The notes under the pieces are model-generated. The model was not told the origin of the DNA and made no database searches. It worked only from the letters and a program-made list of their open reading frames with translations. Both the position numbers and the translations under genes were made by a program. From NCBI RefSeq assembly GCF_009905435.1, contig NZ_JAAAMT010000054.1, forward strand, positions 1 through 34,412: a stretch of DNA of 34,412 bases, given 5' to 3'. The stretch comes from Pseudomonas sp. R5(2019). GTDB taxonomy: Bacteria > Pseudomonadota > Gammaproteobacteria > Pseudomonadales > Pseudomonadaceae. How positions within the stretch are numbered: position 1 is the stretch's first letter; the number at the start of each line of letters is the position of its first letter. This document shows, in pieces, positions 1 through 7,752 of this stretch.

Positions 1-151
1 CGATGGGCCGCGCAGCGGCCCCTTAGGCCAGTGACATCTGCGACTCAGCTTGCGAGTGCAGGTGGTTTCAGAATCGTCGGGGCCGCTGCGCAGCCCATCG
101 CGGCCAGGTCCGCTCCTACACGGTCTACTGCTTTCCTTAACTACCCGGCAT
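1..151. repeat. Composite REP palindrome, diverged and cut by the window edge
   Basis: This is the right-hand part of the same composite repeat found at 6172-6395 and 34250-34412. It holds the core (GGGCCGC...GGGGCCGCTGCGCAGCCC) in the same orientation as the 34250 copy, then the GCGGCCAGGTCCGCTCCTAC arm, and ends in CCTTAACTACCCGGCAT at 135-151. That end matches the intact terminal repeat CCTTAACTGACTGGCAT at 14 of 17 positions. It has many substitutions and looks like an old copy. It lies just past the 3' end of the deacetylase gene. Confidence 0.7.
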
Positions 152-173
152 GACTTAATGCCTACTGCGTTTT

Positions 174-1340
174 TCAGGTGGCTGCGACCCCGTCTCGCAG
201 CCAATTCGTCAACCGTTCCAACAGGGCGTCGCAGCCGTCCAGCTGCGCCTGGCTGACGAACTCATCAGGCTTGTGCCCTTGGTCCATGCTGCCCGGCCCG
301 CAGACCACCGTGGGGATGCCGGCCTGATTGAACAGGCCGCCCTCGGTACCAAAAGCCACGGTGCCGAAGTCGCGGCTGCCGCTGATGTGCGCGAGCAGCT
401 CGGCCACCTGGCTGTGCGGGTCGGTGGCCAGGCCCGGGTAGGCTGACAACGGCTCAAAGGCAATCGCACTGTCGCGGCTGCGCGCCCGCATCGACGGCAA
501 CAACTGGCGTTGGGCATAGTCGGCCAACTGATCGACGATCTGCTGGCCGTCGAAGTCTGGCAGCGCGCGTATCTCGAAATCGAACTGACACTCGGCTGGG
601 ACGATATTCAGTGCCCTGCCCCCTTGAATCACGCCCGTTTGCACGGTCGAGAATGGCGGGTCGAAGCGTGCGTCGTGGTGTTCCGGCTGTGCCAGCTGCT
701 CGCCGATTTCGCCCAATTTGCCAATCAGGCGCGCCGCATATTCGATGGCATTGACCCCCTGCGGTGCATAGGCCGAATGGCAAGCGGCGCCCTGCACCTG
801 GCAGCGCATCGCCACTTTGCCCTTGTGCCCCAACACAGGCTTGAGCTCGGTCGGCTCGCCGATAATGCAGGCGATGGGTGGGTGCGGCCGCCGCTCAAGC
901 TCAGCCAACAAGGACCGCACACCCAGACAGCCGACTTCCTCGTCGTAGGAAAAAGCCAGGTGCACCGGCACGCTCAACGGTTGTGCGAGAAAGCCCGGTA
1001 CGGCCGCCAACACGCAGGCGATAAAGCCCTTCATGTCGGCGCTGCCACGGCCGTACAACTTACCGTCTCGCTCGGTCAGCTGAAACGGCTCGACCGTCCA
1101 CGCCTGCCCCGCCACCGGCACCACATCGGTATGGCCGGACAACACCACGCCACCCCGATCATCAGGGCCCAAGGTGGCGAACAGATTGGCCTTGGTCCGC
1201 TCGGCGTTGTAATCCAGCTCGCAAGCCACGCCCAGGTCATTGAGGTAGTCGCGGATAAACGCGATCAAGGCCAGGTTGGACTCGCGGCTGACGGTATTGA
1301 AGGCGATCAACTTCGCCAGCAATTCACGGCTGGTAAACAT
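174..1340 (-). CDS. argE: M20 family deacetylase, acetylornithine deacetylase (ArgE)-like
   Basis: This 388-residue zinc peptidase-family amidohydrolase is probably cytoplasmic and removes an acyl group from an N-acyl amino acid; the family type reaction is N-acetylornithine to ornithine plus acetate. Visible motifs are SGHTD (metal ligands H70 and D72), GRGSADMKG (bridging D102), DEE at 133-135 (catalytic base and ligand), GEPTE at 161-165, and the C-terminal GPGSMDQGHKPDEF with the last ligand H356. Length and motif order are those of complete ArgE proteins. AAGGAG lies 6 bases before the ATG. It is the last gene of a minus-strand operon with a flavin monooxygenase, a RidA-like protein and a DUF1028 protein. 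That setting suggests catabolism of an N-acylated compound rather than arginine synthesis, so the symbol reflects similarity only. Confidence 0.9.
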   Translation of the reverse strand: MFTSRELLAKLIAFNTVSRESNLALIAFIRDYLNDLGVACELDYNAERTKANLFATLGPDDRGGVVLSGHTDVVPVAGQAWTVEPFQLTERDGKLYGRGSADMKGFIACVLAAVPGFLAQPLSVPVHLAFSYDEEVGCLGVRSLLAELERRPHPPIACIIGEPTELKPVLGHKGKVAMRCQVQGAACHSAYAPQGVNAIEYAARLIGKLGEIGEQLAQPEHHDARFDPPFSTVQTGVIQGGRALNIVPAECQFDFEIRALPDFDGQQIVDQLADYAQRQLLPSMRARSRDSAIAFEPLSAYPGLATDPHSQVAELLAHISGSRDFGTVAFGTEGGLFNQAGIPTVVCGPGSMDQGHKPDEFVSQAQLDGCDALLERLTNWLRDGVAAT

Positions 1341-1373
1341 GGGCGCTCCTTGGGAGGTGATAGAGGGGGCGCG

Positions 1374-2048
1374 TTACTCGTCGCCCGGCACGCCATAGCT
1401 GGGGGCCGCGGTCGGGTTCAGGGCGCGGGTCTGGTAGTCCTGCATCTGCGGGTTGTAGGCCTGCCATAGCCGGTCCAGTTGGCCGATCGGGTCCTCGTCG
1501 GCCCAGTCCACCCGCAGGTCTACGATCGGCCAGGTCAGTTCACCGACCACCGACAGCGCCGCCGAATGCACCGGTCCCGCTTCGCCCCCGGCCGCAACGG
1601 CGGCCCGCATCGCCGCCAACAGCCGTTGCGGCAAACTCCCCTCGGTCTGCTCGAAGGCCAGTACCATGGCCTCGATCACCTCGGTGCTGGCGAGCAAATT
1701 ACCGGCCGCCACGCACTGTTCGCCCGCCAGCGCATGGCTCGTGCCAAGCGCCTCGGCGCCGGTAAACAGTGCGCTGCGCCCTTGACTGTCGATCACCGCG
1801 ACTTGACGGTACTGGCTATAGCCATTGCTGTTCAGCGCTCGATCCAACGCCGCGGCGGGCGCTTGACCGGCATCGAGCAAATCGAGAATCTGCGGGCCCA
1901 GCGCAGGCAAAGTAATGTTTTGCGTGGACACCGCGCCGACACCGGCGCGCAACCAGGGGCAGCGCGCGCCCACGGCAATGCTCGAGGAGCTGATGGCAAT
2001 GCCCAACTGGCCGGTTTCGGCACAGCGGCCGACGATGGAAAAGGTCAT
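1374..2048 (-). CDS. DUF1028 family protein (Ntn-hydrolase-like)
   Basis: This 224-residue protein begins MTFSIVGRCAETGQLGIAI and continues with AVGARCPWLRAGVGAVSTQN, the hallmark N-terminus of the DUF1028 family, whose fold is related to N-terminal nucleophile hydrolases. No substrate is established for the family that I can name, and no function is claimed here. The GAGPVHSAAL segment and a WADEDPIGQLDRLW segment near the C-terminus fit full-length members. A strong AAGGAGG lies 5 bases before the ATG. The gene is 33 bp downstream of the RidA-like gene and 33 bp upstream of the M20 deacetylase, so the three are very probably co-transcribed. An accessory amidase or hydrolase role in the same pathway is an inference. 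Confidence 0.9.
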   Translation of the reverse strand: MTFSIVGRCAETGQLGIAISSSSIAVGARCPWLRAGVGAVSTQNITLPALGPQILDLLDAGQAPAAALDRALNSNGYSQYRQVAVIDSQGRSALFTGAEALGTSHALAGEQCVAAGNLLASTEVIEAMVLAFEQTEGSLPQRLLAAMRAAVAAGGEAGPVHSAALSVVGELTWPIVDLRVDWADEDPIGQLDRLWQAYNPQMQDYQTRALNPTAAPSYGVPGDE

Positions 2049-2081
2049 GGAGCCTCCTTCAATGCAAGAGTGCAGCGTTGA

Positions 2082-2492
2082 TCAGTCAGGGATAACGGCG
2101 ATCACATCGATCTCCATCAACCACTGCGGCTGACCGAGGGCGGACACCACCAGACCGGTGGAAATCGGGAAGACGCCTTTCAACCATTTGCCGACCTCCT
2201 GGTAAACCGGTTCGCGGTAACGCGGGTCGATCAGGTAGGTGGTGGTCTTGACGATGTGGCTGAGGTCGCTGCCGGCTTCTTCGAGCAGTTGCTTGACGTT
2301 CTTCATCGCCTGCTCGGCCTGCGCCCGCGGGTCGCCGAGGCCGACCAGGCGACCCTCGAAGTCGGTGCCGACCTGACCCCGGACGTAGACGGTATTGCCG
2401 GCACGCACTGCTTGGCACAGGTCGTTGTCCAGGCTCTGGTTGGGGTAGGTCTCTTTAGTGTTGAACATGCGGATGCGGGTATGAGTAGGCAT
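2082..2492 (-). CDS. RidA/YjgF/UK114 family protein, non-archetypal
   Basis: This 136-residue protein has the RidA-like core: GNTVYVRGQVG, the AMKNVKQLLEEAGSDLSHIVKT-type helix, and FPISTGLVVSALGQPQWLMEIDVIAVIP. RidA proteins hydrolyse reactive enamine/imine intermediates. In E. coli RidA the key arginine (R105) lies in a PxR motif. By eye the equivalent segment here reads PISTG with no arginine, so this is probably one of the other Rid subfamilies and deaminase activity should not be assumed. The ATG overlaps the stop of the upstream monooxygenase (ATGA), and a GGAAG precedes it inside that gene, favouring this start over the internal ATG at 2468. It is cotranscribed with the DUF1028 and M20 genes. 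Confidence 0.9.
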   Translation of the reverse strand: MPTHTRIRMFNTKETYPNQSLDNDLCQAVRAGNTVYVRGQVGTDFEGRLVGLGDPRAQAEQAMKNVKQLLEEAGSDLSHIVKTTTYLIDPRYREPVYQEVGKWLKGVFPISTGLVVSALGQPQWLMEIDVIAVIPD

Positions 2493-3841
2493 CAGATTTC
2501 TTCCATTGCGCTGAGGTTTTGCAGGTGCGAAGCCTGGGTGCTGGCGCCTGCCTTTTCGAGTCGAGCCACCGCTGCCTGGCGCTGCGAGGCGTCACGGTAG
2601 GCCAGGTATTTGCGCTGCTTGGCGATGTGATCGCTAATCAGCTTGGCGTCGTGCCAGACACCCCAGATAAACGCTGAGCCCCGACGCGACAGCCACGGCA
2701 GGCCGACGAAATAAACCCCGGGCTCGGACGACACCCCGCGCTGATGCTTGGGCTTGCCATTCGCGTCGAAGGCGTTGACCTTCAACCAGCTGTAGTCGAC
2801 GGCATAACCGGTTGCCCAGATGATCGAGGTCACACCGGCCTCGGCCAGATCGAGCTCAAGAATGGGACGGGTGACACACTCAGGATCCGGCAGCAGGGCG
2901 CGGGCTTCGGGCTCTTCGGGAAGGTCCAGGCCGTTGCGGGCGATATAGGCGTCAGCTGCATCCAGCAGCGCGAGGTAGTTCTCATCGCCGCGTGCCAGGT
3001 TGTCGGCCAGATTCGACTCGAAGGTCACCACCCCGTCATTGAAGGATCGGGTCAGGCCGACCAGTGTCATGCCCTGATGGGCAAGGTGGCGAAAATCCAC
3101 CGTATGCCCGCCTCGCGCCCCACTGACGGCGATGGTGACATGCTCCTTGCCCGGCTCGACGCCCTCGGCATCCCATTGGCCGAGCACACCCAGCCACCAG
3201 CAGAAATCACGGTTGCGATAAGCGCGCGGAGGACGATCGTGCGCACCCACCGAGAGGTAAACCTGCTTGCCGGCACGCTGCAGCTCATCGGCGATCTGCA
3301 CGCCCGACGAGCCGGCCCCGACCACCAGCACAGCGCCCTCGGGCAGTTGCCGGGGATTACGGTATTCGGCGGAGTGGATCTGCGTGACGCTCTCGATCTG
3401 AGGTGCAATCGGCGGGATAACCGGCCGCTGGAAAGGACCGGTGGCCACCACCACATGGTTGGCCTCGATCACGCCTTCGCGGGTTTCGACCATGAAGCCT
3501 GGGCGGTCAGCATTACGCTGCACGCTTTTGACTTCCACACCGGTGCGAATGGGGGCATTGAACTTGCTGGCATAGGCTTCGAAGTAGTCCGCCACCTGGT
3601 CCTTGGAGGCAAAGGCGTCGGGGTCCAGCCCCTCGAACTCCAGCCCCGGAAAACGGTCGTGCCAGGCCGGGCCATTGGCAACCAGCGAATCCCAGCGCCC
3701 CGTGCGCCACCGCTCGGCAATCCGATTGCGCTCCAGCACAAGGTGGGGAATGCCGAGGTTGCTCAAGTGTTCACTCATGGCCACGCCGGCCTGACCGGCG
3801 CCAATAACGAGCGTGTCTATTTGTTCTTTTTCAGCTGTCAT
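2492..3841 (-). CDS. Flavin-containing monooxygenase / NAD(P)-binding oxidoreductase
   Basis: This is a class B flavoprotein monooxygenase-like protein of 449 residues. After the chosen start (MTAEKEQ) comes the FAD-binding VIGAGQAGVAM, then HLVLERN, VVATGP, an FMO-like QIHSAEYRNP, a second dinucleotide fold VVGAGSSGVQIADEL for NADPH, and the late IWATGYAVDYSWL motif. These are the features of the YUCCA/FMO/CzcO group. Substrate is unknown; oxygenation of a carbon, nitrogen or sulphur centre is the family chemistry. The reading frame is open upstream to 3973, but that extension reads like non-coding sequence and the FAD motif normally sits within the first 15 residues, so ATG 3841 was chosen. 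It is the first gene of the four-gene operon and overlaps the RidA-like gene by four bases. Confidence 0.88.
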   Translation of the reverse strand: MTAEKEQIDTLVIGAGQAGVAMSEHLSNLGIPHLVLERNRIAERWRTGRWDSLVANGPAWHDRFPGLEFEGLDPDAFASKDQVADYFEAYASKFNAPIRTGVEVKSVQRNADRPGFMVETREGVIEANHVVVATGPFQRPVIPPIAPQIESVTQIHSAEYRNPRQLPEGAVLVVGAGSSGVQIADELQRAGKQVYLSVGAHDRPPRAYRNRDFCWWLGVLGQWDAEGVEPGKEHVTIAVSGARGGHTVDFRHLAHQGMTLVGLTRSFNDGVVTFESNLADNLARGDENYLALLDAADAYIARNGLDLPEEPEARALLPDPECVTRPILELDLAEAGVTSIIWATGYAVDYSWLKVNAFDANGKPKHQRGVSSEPGVYFVGLPWLSRRGSAFIWGVWHDAKLISDHIAKQRKYLAYRDASQRQAAVARLEKAGASTQASHLQNLSAMEEI

Positions 3842-4058
3842 GTCTGTGCACTTCCGAAAGCCGGTGGGGTGTTGTCGGCATTCTGTTCGCAGGCACGAAA
3901 TAGCGAAATTATGATTTTTGTCGTCGTTGGCTAGGAAAAAACTGTCTGAGGGGGATGCTACGTTTGCGGGCAACCCGCGAAGCTGAGAGGATGACTAACG
4001 TTACGTAGCGCTCCCTCAGCGCCATCGGGATAACTGCATCACGCCAGGTAAAACTCAA

Positions 4059-4538
4059 ATGGCCGATAAAGAACACCACTATGAAGTCCAGGTCACCTGG
4101 ACCGGCAACGAAGGCACCGGAACGTCCTCTTACAGTGGTTACAGCCGGTCCCACGTCATCTCCGCCAGCGGCAAGGCCCCTGTCGATGGCTCGTCCGACC
4201 CCGCGTTTGGGGGCGATTCCACCCGCTGGAACCCGGAAGAGTTGCTGGTGGCCTCACTCTCGGCGTGCCACAAGCTCTGGTACCTCGGGTTGTGTGCGCA
4301 AGCCGGAGTTGTGGTCGTGGGCTATGAAGACAACGCCCAAGGCGTCATGATCGAACAAGGCAACGGCGCGGGCCATTTCACTTCGGTGGTGTTGAAGCCC
4401 AAGGTGACACTCGCGCCGGGGTCTGACCTCGGCAAAGCGCACGATCTTCACCACATCGCCCATCAAAAATGCTTTATTGCCCGTTCGGTTAGCTTCCCGG
4501 TGAGTCACGAGCCTGAATTTGAATTCAGTACGGAGTGA
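4059..4538 (+). CDS. OsmC family peroxiredoxin-like protein
   Basis: This 159-residue cytoplasmic protein has the OsmC/Ohr fold. It shows the RWNPEELLVASLSACH segment with the peroxidatic cysteine C70 and the second active cysteine C138 in HQKCFIARS, the usual redox pair that reduces organic hydroperoxides through a thiol cycle. Length matches the short OsmC-like subgroup. It is monocistronic: divergent from the flavin monooxygenase operon across about 215 bp and 60 bp ahead of the GNAT gene on the same strand. No OhrR-type regulator is adjacent. The exact substrate is not determinable from sequence. Confidence 0.9.
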   Translation: MADKEHHYEVQVTWTGNEGTGTSSYSGYSRSHVISASGKAPVDGSSDPAFGGDSTRWNPEELLVASLSACHKLWYLGLCAQAGVVVVGYEDNAQGVMIEQGNGAGHFTSVVLKPKVTLAPGSDLGKAHDLHHIAHQKCFIARSVSFPVSHEPEFEFSTE

Positions 4539-4598
4539 TTTCAGCTGACTTGCGTTAGCATGCCCGGCCTTCACCTGCGGCTATTACGAGACTCACCC

Positions 4599-5102
4599 AT
4601 GAATGACGTCACGCTCGAACTGGTGCCCACGGGCCCGGAGCAAGCGCAACTGATCCGCAACCTGTACCAGTTCTATGCCTACGAGTCCTCGGACTGGGAA
4701 CAGGAAGACGTTGAAGTGGACGGTACGTTCTACCTCCACGAGGAGCACTTGGCCCGTTACTGGCAAACGCCACACTGGAGCGCCAACCTGCTGCTGGTCG
4801 ACGGTTTCATTGCGGGCTTTTTGCTGATCGAGCAAAGCGAATTGCCAGGCATCAACGCCCTGGAACTGGCCGACCTGTTTATCTTGAAAAAGTACCGACA
4901 CCAAGGCATCGGCCGCGCCGTGGCGACGCAGGTATTGATGAACGAGGCGCATGACTGGCTGGTGCGGTTCTACCGTCAGGATGAAGCCGCGTTGGCGTTC
5001 TGGAACGCGGTGCTGGACGAGCTGCCGCGTCCGCTGCAGACCCTCGAGATGGATGACGAACCCGAGTTGCTGACCTTTCTGGTGACACGGGTGAAGCACT
5101 GA
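4599..5102 (+). CDS. GNAT family N-acetyltransferase
   Basis: This 167-residue protein starts at MNDVTLELVPTGPEQ. The acetyl-CoA binding signature is seen in LADLFILKKYRHQGIGRAVATQVL (R/Q-x-x-G-x-G/A, here RHQGIGRA). It is followed by WLVRFYRQDEAALAFWNAV, which is the usual beta5/alpha4 region of GNAT enzymes. The frame is open from an earlier ATG at 4560, but the extra 13 residues (MPGLHLRLLRDSP) lack family similarity, and the start at 4599 gives the normal GNAT N-terminus. The acceptor is unknown; small-molecule amines or protein amino groups are both possible. It stands alone between OsmC and the NTF2-like gene. Confidence 0.88.
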   Translation: MNDVTLELVPTGPEQAQLIRNLYQFYAYESSDWEQEDVEVDGTFYLHEEHLARYWQTPHWSANLLLVDGFIAGFLLIEQSELPGINALELADLFILKKYRHQGIGRAVATQVLMNEAHDWLVRFYRQDEAALAFWNAVLDELPRPLQTLEMDDEPELLTFLVTRVKH

Positions 5103-5197
5103 TTGTGCGCGTGACAACATCCAGAAGGACGATGCTTCTCTTCACAGTCTTCGTGACGATGGCGTAACCCATAGCCAGACGTGAGCGAGGACGCGTG

Positions 5198-5659
5198 ATG
5201 AGTAACAGCGCCGTCGAAATGACCAATCTGCTCTACCGCTATGCCGAGCGCATGGACGCGGGTGACCTGGAAGGCGCCGCGGCCCTCTTCAACCATGCCC
5301 GCCTCTACGTCCAGGGCCGCGAACAGTGCCTGGATGCCGCAGGTATCCTGCTGTTCTGGAAGCAGCACATCATCATCTACCCGTGCGGCACACCGCGCAC
5401 AAAACACATCATCACCAACCCGATCATCGACATCGACGAAACCAGCGGCAAGGCGACGGTACGTTCCAACTACACCGTCTTGCAGGCCACCTCTGAAGGC
5501 CCGATCCAGATCATTGCGGCAGGCCGTTACCACGACGAATTCGAGTACGTCGGCCAAGCGTGGCGGTTTTGCTTTCGGGATTATTCACTGTTGGAGATGA
5601 CGGGAGATCTGAGCTCACACTTGAAGAATCTGGCCCGTAAGTTCAGTCCGGATACCTGA
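5198..5659 (+). CDS. SnoaL/NTF2-like domain protein
   Basis: This 153-residue protein is predicted to be a single alpha+beta-barrel cone. The N-terminal helix pair NLLYRYAERMDAGDLEGAAALF is characteristic of SnoaL-like proteins. It is followed by a TKHIITNPIIDIDETSGKATVRSNYTV-type strand region and a GRYHDEFEYVGQAWRF strand, as in SnoaL_4 and ring-hydroxylating dioxygenase beta-subunit-like families. Members act as small isomerases, cyclases or ligand-binding subunits; none is specified here. GAGG at 5187-5190 suits the ATG at 5198, and a GTG codon directly before it is a possible alternative. Its 3' end overlaps the convergent NUDIX gene by 17 bp. Confidence 0.85.
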   Translation: MSNSAVEMTNLLYRYAERMDAGDLEGAAALFNHARLYVQGREQCLDAAGILLFWKQHIIIYPCGTPRTKHIITNPIIDIDETSGKATVRSNYTVLQATSEGPIQIIAAGRYHDEFEYVGQAWRFCFRDYSLLEMTGDLSSHLKNLARKFSPDT

Positions 5660-6074
5660 CGGCAAAAAACTCACGCAACCGATTCTGGAGCGGCACGATG
5701 GCGTTACCCATTGCCAGAAAGTCCTCCACCGTCGTCACTTGCCAATGCTGCCCCTCATCGCCGAACACGACGTTGGCGAATGTCCCGGGTGGCACTTCTG
5801 CGACGAAGAACCAGGTGTCGAGCCCATTTACGCCCTGCCCTGGGTAGACGCGCGTCCAGACGATACAAGCTGGGTCCAGCAACAGCCCGAACTCTTCCCG
5901 GGTTTCTCGCAGCGCGCACTGCAGCGCTGTTTCCTCCCCTTCCCGCCCACCTCCCGGAAGATCCCAGAGGCCGGGCCAAGGGATGGTTGGCTTATCGTCA
6001 CGCTGATAGGCCAGCAAATACCCTTCGCATAGCACGGCGATCTTGGCGCCGGAAAAGGGAGAATGGAATGGCAT
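5643..6074 (-). CDS. NUDIX hydrolase
   Basis: This 143-residue protein has a complete Nudix box: G42, E48, R56-E57, E60-E61 and G63 in GGGREGEE...LRETREEFGL. The box binds Mg2+ and catalyses hydrolysis of a nucleoside diphosphate linked to another moiety. The preceding KPTIPWPGLWDLP segment resembles the MutT/8-oxo-dGTP and general NDP-hydrolase subgroup, but the substrate cannot be fixed from sequence. Start ATG 6074 is preceded by AAGGTG. It is transcribed alone, and its stop codon lies inside the end of the convergent NTF2-like gene. Confidence 0.92.
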   Translation of the reverse strand: MPFHSPFSGAKIAVLCEGYLLAYQRDDKPTIPWPGLWDLPGGGREGEETALQCALRETREEFGLLLDPACIVWTRVYPGQGVNGLDTWFFVAEVPPGTFANVVFGDEGQHWQVTTVEDFLAMGNAIVPLQNRLREFFAVRYPD

Positions 6075-6171
6075 GCAAGCACCTTGCAGACGTGGAAGAG
6101 AGTCAGGGCGTGATCAAAAATCGATGACCTAGACTATCAGTTAAGACGCGCCCCCCGTAGGAGCCGGGCTT

Positions 6172-6395
6172 GCCCCAATGCCAGTCAGTTAAGGAATAGA
6201 ACGACGCAACCCTTGTAGGAGCGGACCTGGCCGCGATGGGCTGCGAAGCGGCCCCGGCGATTCCGAAACCGCCCGCACTCCCAGGGCTTGTCGTAGATAT
6301 CACCGGCCTCGAGGGCTGCTGCGCAGCCCATCGCGGCCAGGTCCGCTCCTACAAGGGTTGCGTCGTTCTATTCCTTAACTGACTGGCATTGGGGC
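6172..6395. repeat. Composite palindromic element with 74-bp perfect inverted repeats
   Basis: The arm at 6172-6245 is the exact reverse complement of 6322-6395. It encloses a 76-bp core that is not itself symmetric. Each arm begins with the terminal repeat ATGCCAGTCAGTTAAGG (6178-6194 and, inverted, 6373-6389), then a GAATAGAACGACGCAACCC spacer and a typical Pseudomonas REP (GTAGGAGCGGACCTGGCCGC). The core is present in the opposite orientation in the copy at 34250, with one difference seen in about 79 compared bases. Further REP-like pieces flank it (6158-6171 and 6391-6406). No transposase is encoded. Confidence 0.9.
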
Positions 6396-6421
6396 TTGCC
6401 CGCGATGGCACCGATTCGATC

Positions 6422-6700
6422 TCAGCAATTACTGCCGATATTTGCGTCTACCTCGGCAAGATCTCGGTTGCCTGTGCTGACGTCATCGCGAGCAAGCTTT
6501 GCTCCCACGATACGGGTGGAGGTTTCGCAGGCGGTTTGCAGGTGACGGGAAATGTGAATCAACGCGTCTTCGGCGATAACGCCACTGCGGACGTGGAAGA
6601 GCGATTCGTGGGCGTTGTTGCAGGAACTGAAGGGGGATTGAGCGGTTTGGAGGATGGTGGCAGGACGGAACGGTGGTGGGTCCGGGACAATCTTCATCAT
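6422..6700 (-). CDS. DUF3077 family small protein, C-terminus overlapping a REP
   Basis: This is a 92-residue protein starting MMKIVPDPP. That start, the following FSSCNNAHESLFHVRSGVIAEDALIHISRHLQTACET stretch and the small size are those of the Pseudomonas DUF3077 family; the function is unknown to me. AAGGAG is 6 bases upstream of ATG 6700, strong support for real translation (an earlier in-frame ATG at 6730 has none). The C-terminal residues RIVGAKLARDDV are encoded by a REP-like sequence (about 6483-6515, GGGAGCAAAGCTTGCTCGCG read on the minus strand). The native end of the protein has therefore probably been replaced by read-through into the repeat. Confidence 0.7.
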   Translation of the reverse strand: MMKIVPDPPPFRPATILQTAQSPFSSCNNAHESLFHVRSGVIAEDALIHISRHLQTACETSTRIVGAKLARDDVSTGNRDLAEVDANIGSNC

Positions 6701-6839
6701 GGTAACTCCTTGATTCGATGGAGCTACCACCGCCTGCTGTCAAACAGGATGGGCGGCAGCTGTACGCGGGTTGACAGACCGGGAATCAAGGAAACCGGCG
6801 CACACGAGTGTGCCCCACGCACAGCTGCCATAACACAGA

Positions 6840-6868
6840 ATGGCAGACACAAAAAAAGCGTCTGCCAT
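6840..6868. repeat. Small inverted repeat in the 6701-7099 intergenic gap
   Basis: ATGGCAGAC (6840-6848) is repeated inverted as GTCTGCCAT (6860-6868) around an A-rich 11-base loop. There is no T-run after either side, so a simple terminator is not convincing. It lies upstream of both the DUF3077 gene and the glycine-rich protein gene. I see no gene I can support in the rest of 6701-7099. Confidence 0.45.
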
Positions 6869-7099
6869 CAGATATGGAGCGCTTGTGCGCCTTGATGTTT
6901 GCGGCCTGTCAAAGCCGGTCGCTGAATTTGCAGCGACGGGCGGGAGGTTAGCGTGATTGAAAGGGATGGGCAATAGCCGAGCTTTGCGATGACCGAGTCT
7001 GCTGTATTGATGGATGCATTTCGTCGCAAGAGTAAGAACTTAAAGGATTGAAGTAGGTCTTATCGGAACTTAATCCTCGCCCTCGGAAGCGTACGACTC

Positions 7100-7540
7100 A
7101 TGAAGAAAACCCTGGTGGCCGTATTTGCCTGTGCTTTTGTGCTGGGAGCAACAGCCCTGTTGCCTGCCGATCTTTCTCCTGGTGGCTCGGCATATGCCAG
7201 GGGTAATGGAGGTGGGGGCGGCCATGGTGGTGGAAGTGGCGGCGGGCACGGTGGTGGCATGGGTGGAGGAAACGGCGGCCATGCTGGAAAAAGTAACGGT
7301 GCCAGTTTCGGAGGCGATCACTCCGGCAAGGCAACGAGGAATCATGGTGTGAGTGGCAATCGCTACGGCAGCATGCGTAATGACGACAATGGACATGGCA
7401 CCGCCACTTCCGGTATTGCCCACTCCAAGGACACCCGCGGTTTGTCTAAGGCAACCGCAATATCCCGGACCACACCGGGTGATCACAATGCTAAAGGACT
7501 AAGTAACGCGGTCAGGTCGTCCTCTAAAAATGATCGTTGA
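7100..7540 (+). CDS. Secreted glycine/histidine-rich protein
   Basis: This 146-residue protein has a clear signal peptide (MKKTLVAVFACAFVLGATALL, with probable cleavage shortly after, around the SAYA-R site at 31-34). A low-complexity block of Gly, His, Met and Asn repeats (about 35-65: GGGGHGGGSGGGHGGGMGGG) follows, then a polar C-terminal half rich in Ser, Lys, Asn and Thr. No catalytic domain is seen. Such Gly/His-rich exported proteins may bind metals or act structurally, but that is inference. The gene is followed at once by a strong terminator, so it is a single-gene unit. The ribosome site is weak (GGAAG about 11 bases upstream). Confidence 0.75.
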   Translation: MKKTLVAVFACAFVLGATALLPADLSPGGSAYARGNGGGGGHGGGSGGGHGGGMGGGNGGHAGKSNGASFGGDHSGKATRNHGVSGNRYGSMRNDDNGHGTATSGIAHSKDTRGLSKATAISRTTPGDHNAKGLSNAVRSSSKNDR

Positions 7541-7585
7541 TACGATTGGCTCTAGAGTGCCCAAGGCGATCTGAGTACTTCGACG

Positions 7586-7611
7586 AAGCCCAGCCCCGCG
7601 CTGGGCTTTTT
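7586..7611 (+). terminator. Rho-independent terminator
   Basis: Stem AAGCCCAGC (7586-7594) pairs with GCTGGGCTT (7600-7608) around a 5-base loop, and the T-run continues to 7610. It lies 45 bp after the stop of the glycine-rich protein gene. Confidence 0.88.
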
Positions 7612-7752
7612 GCGTCTACTCAGTTCAAGGCGTGATCGAGGGGGATGGACAAGAGCGGTTGCCCGAATCTGTTACTTTGACAGTAGTCAACGCGTCTCAG
7701 AAGGAACAAAATCGGATAACAACCTGGTTCACGCGTTGAACAGGAGCCTGAT

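Noticed and set aside
510..1469. 319-codon plus-strand frame over the deacetylase
   Set aside because: Antisense of conserved M20 motifs; no similarity of its own.
6740..6973. 77-codon minus-strand frame upstream of the DUF3077 gene
   Set aside because: No ribosome site or recognisable feature; overlaps the small inverted repeat at 6840.
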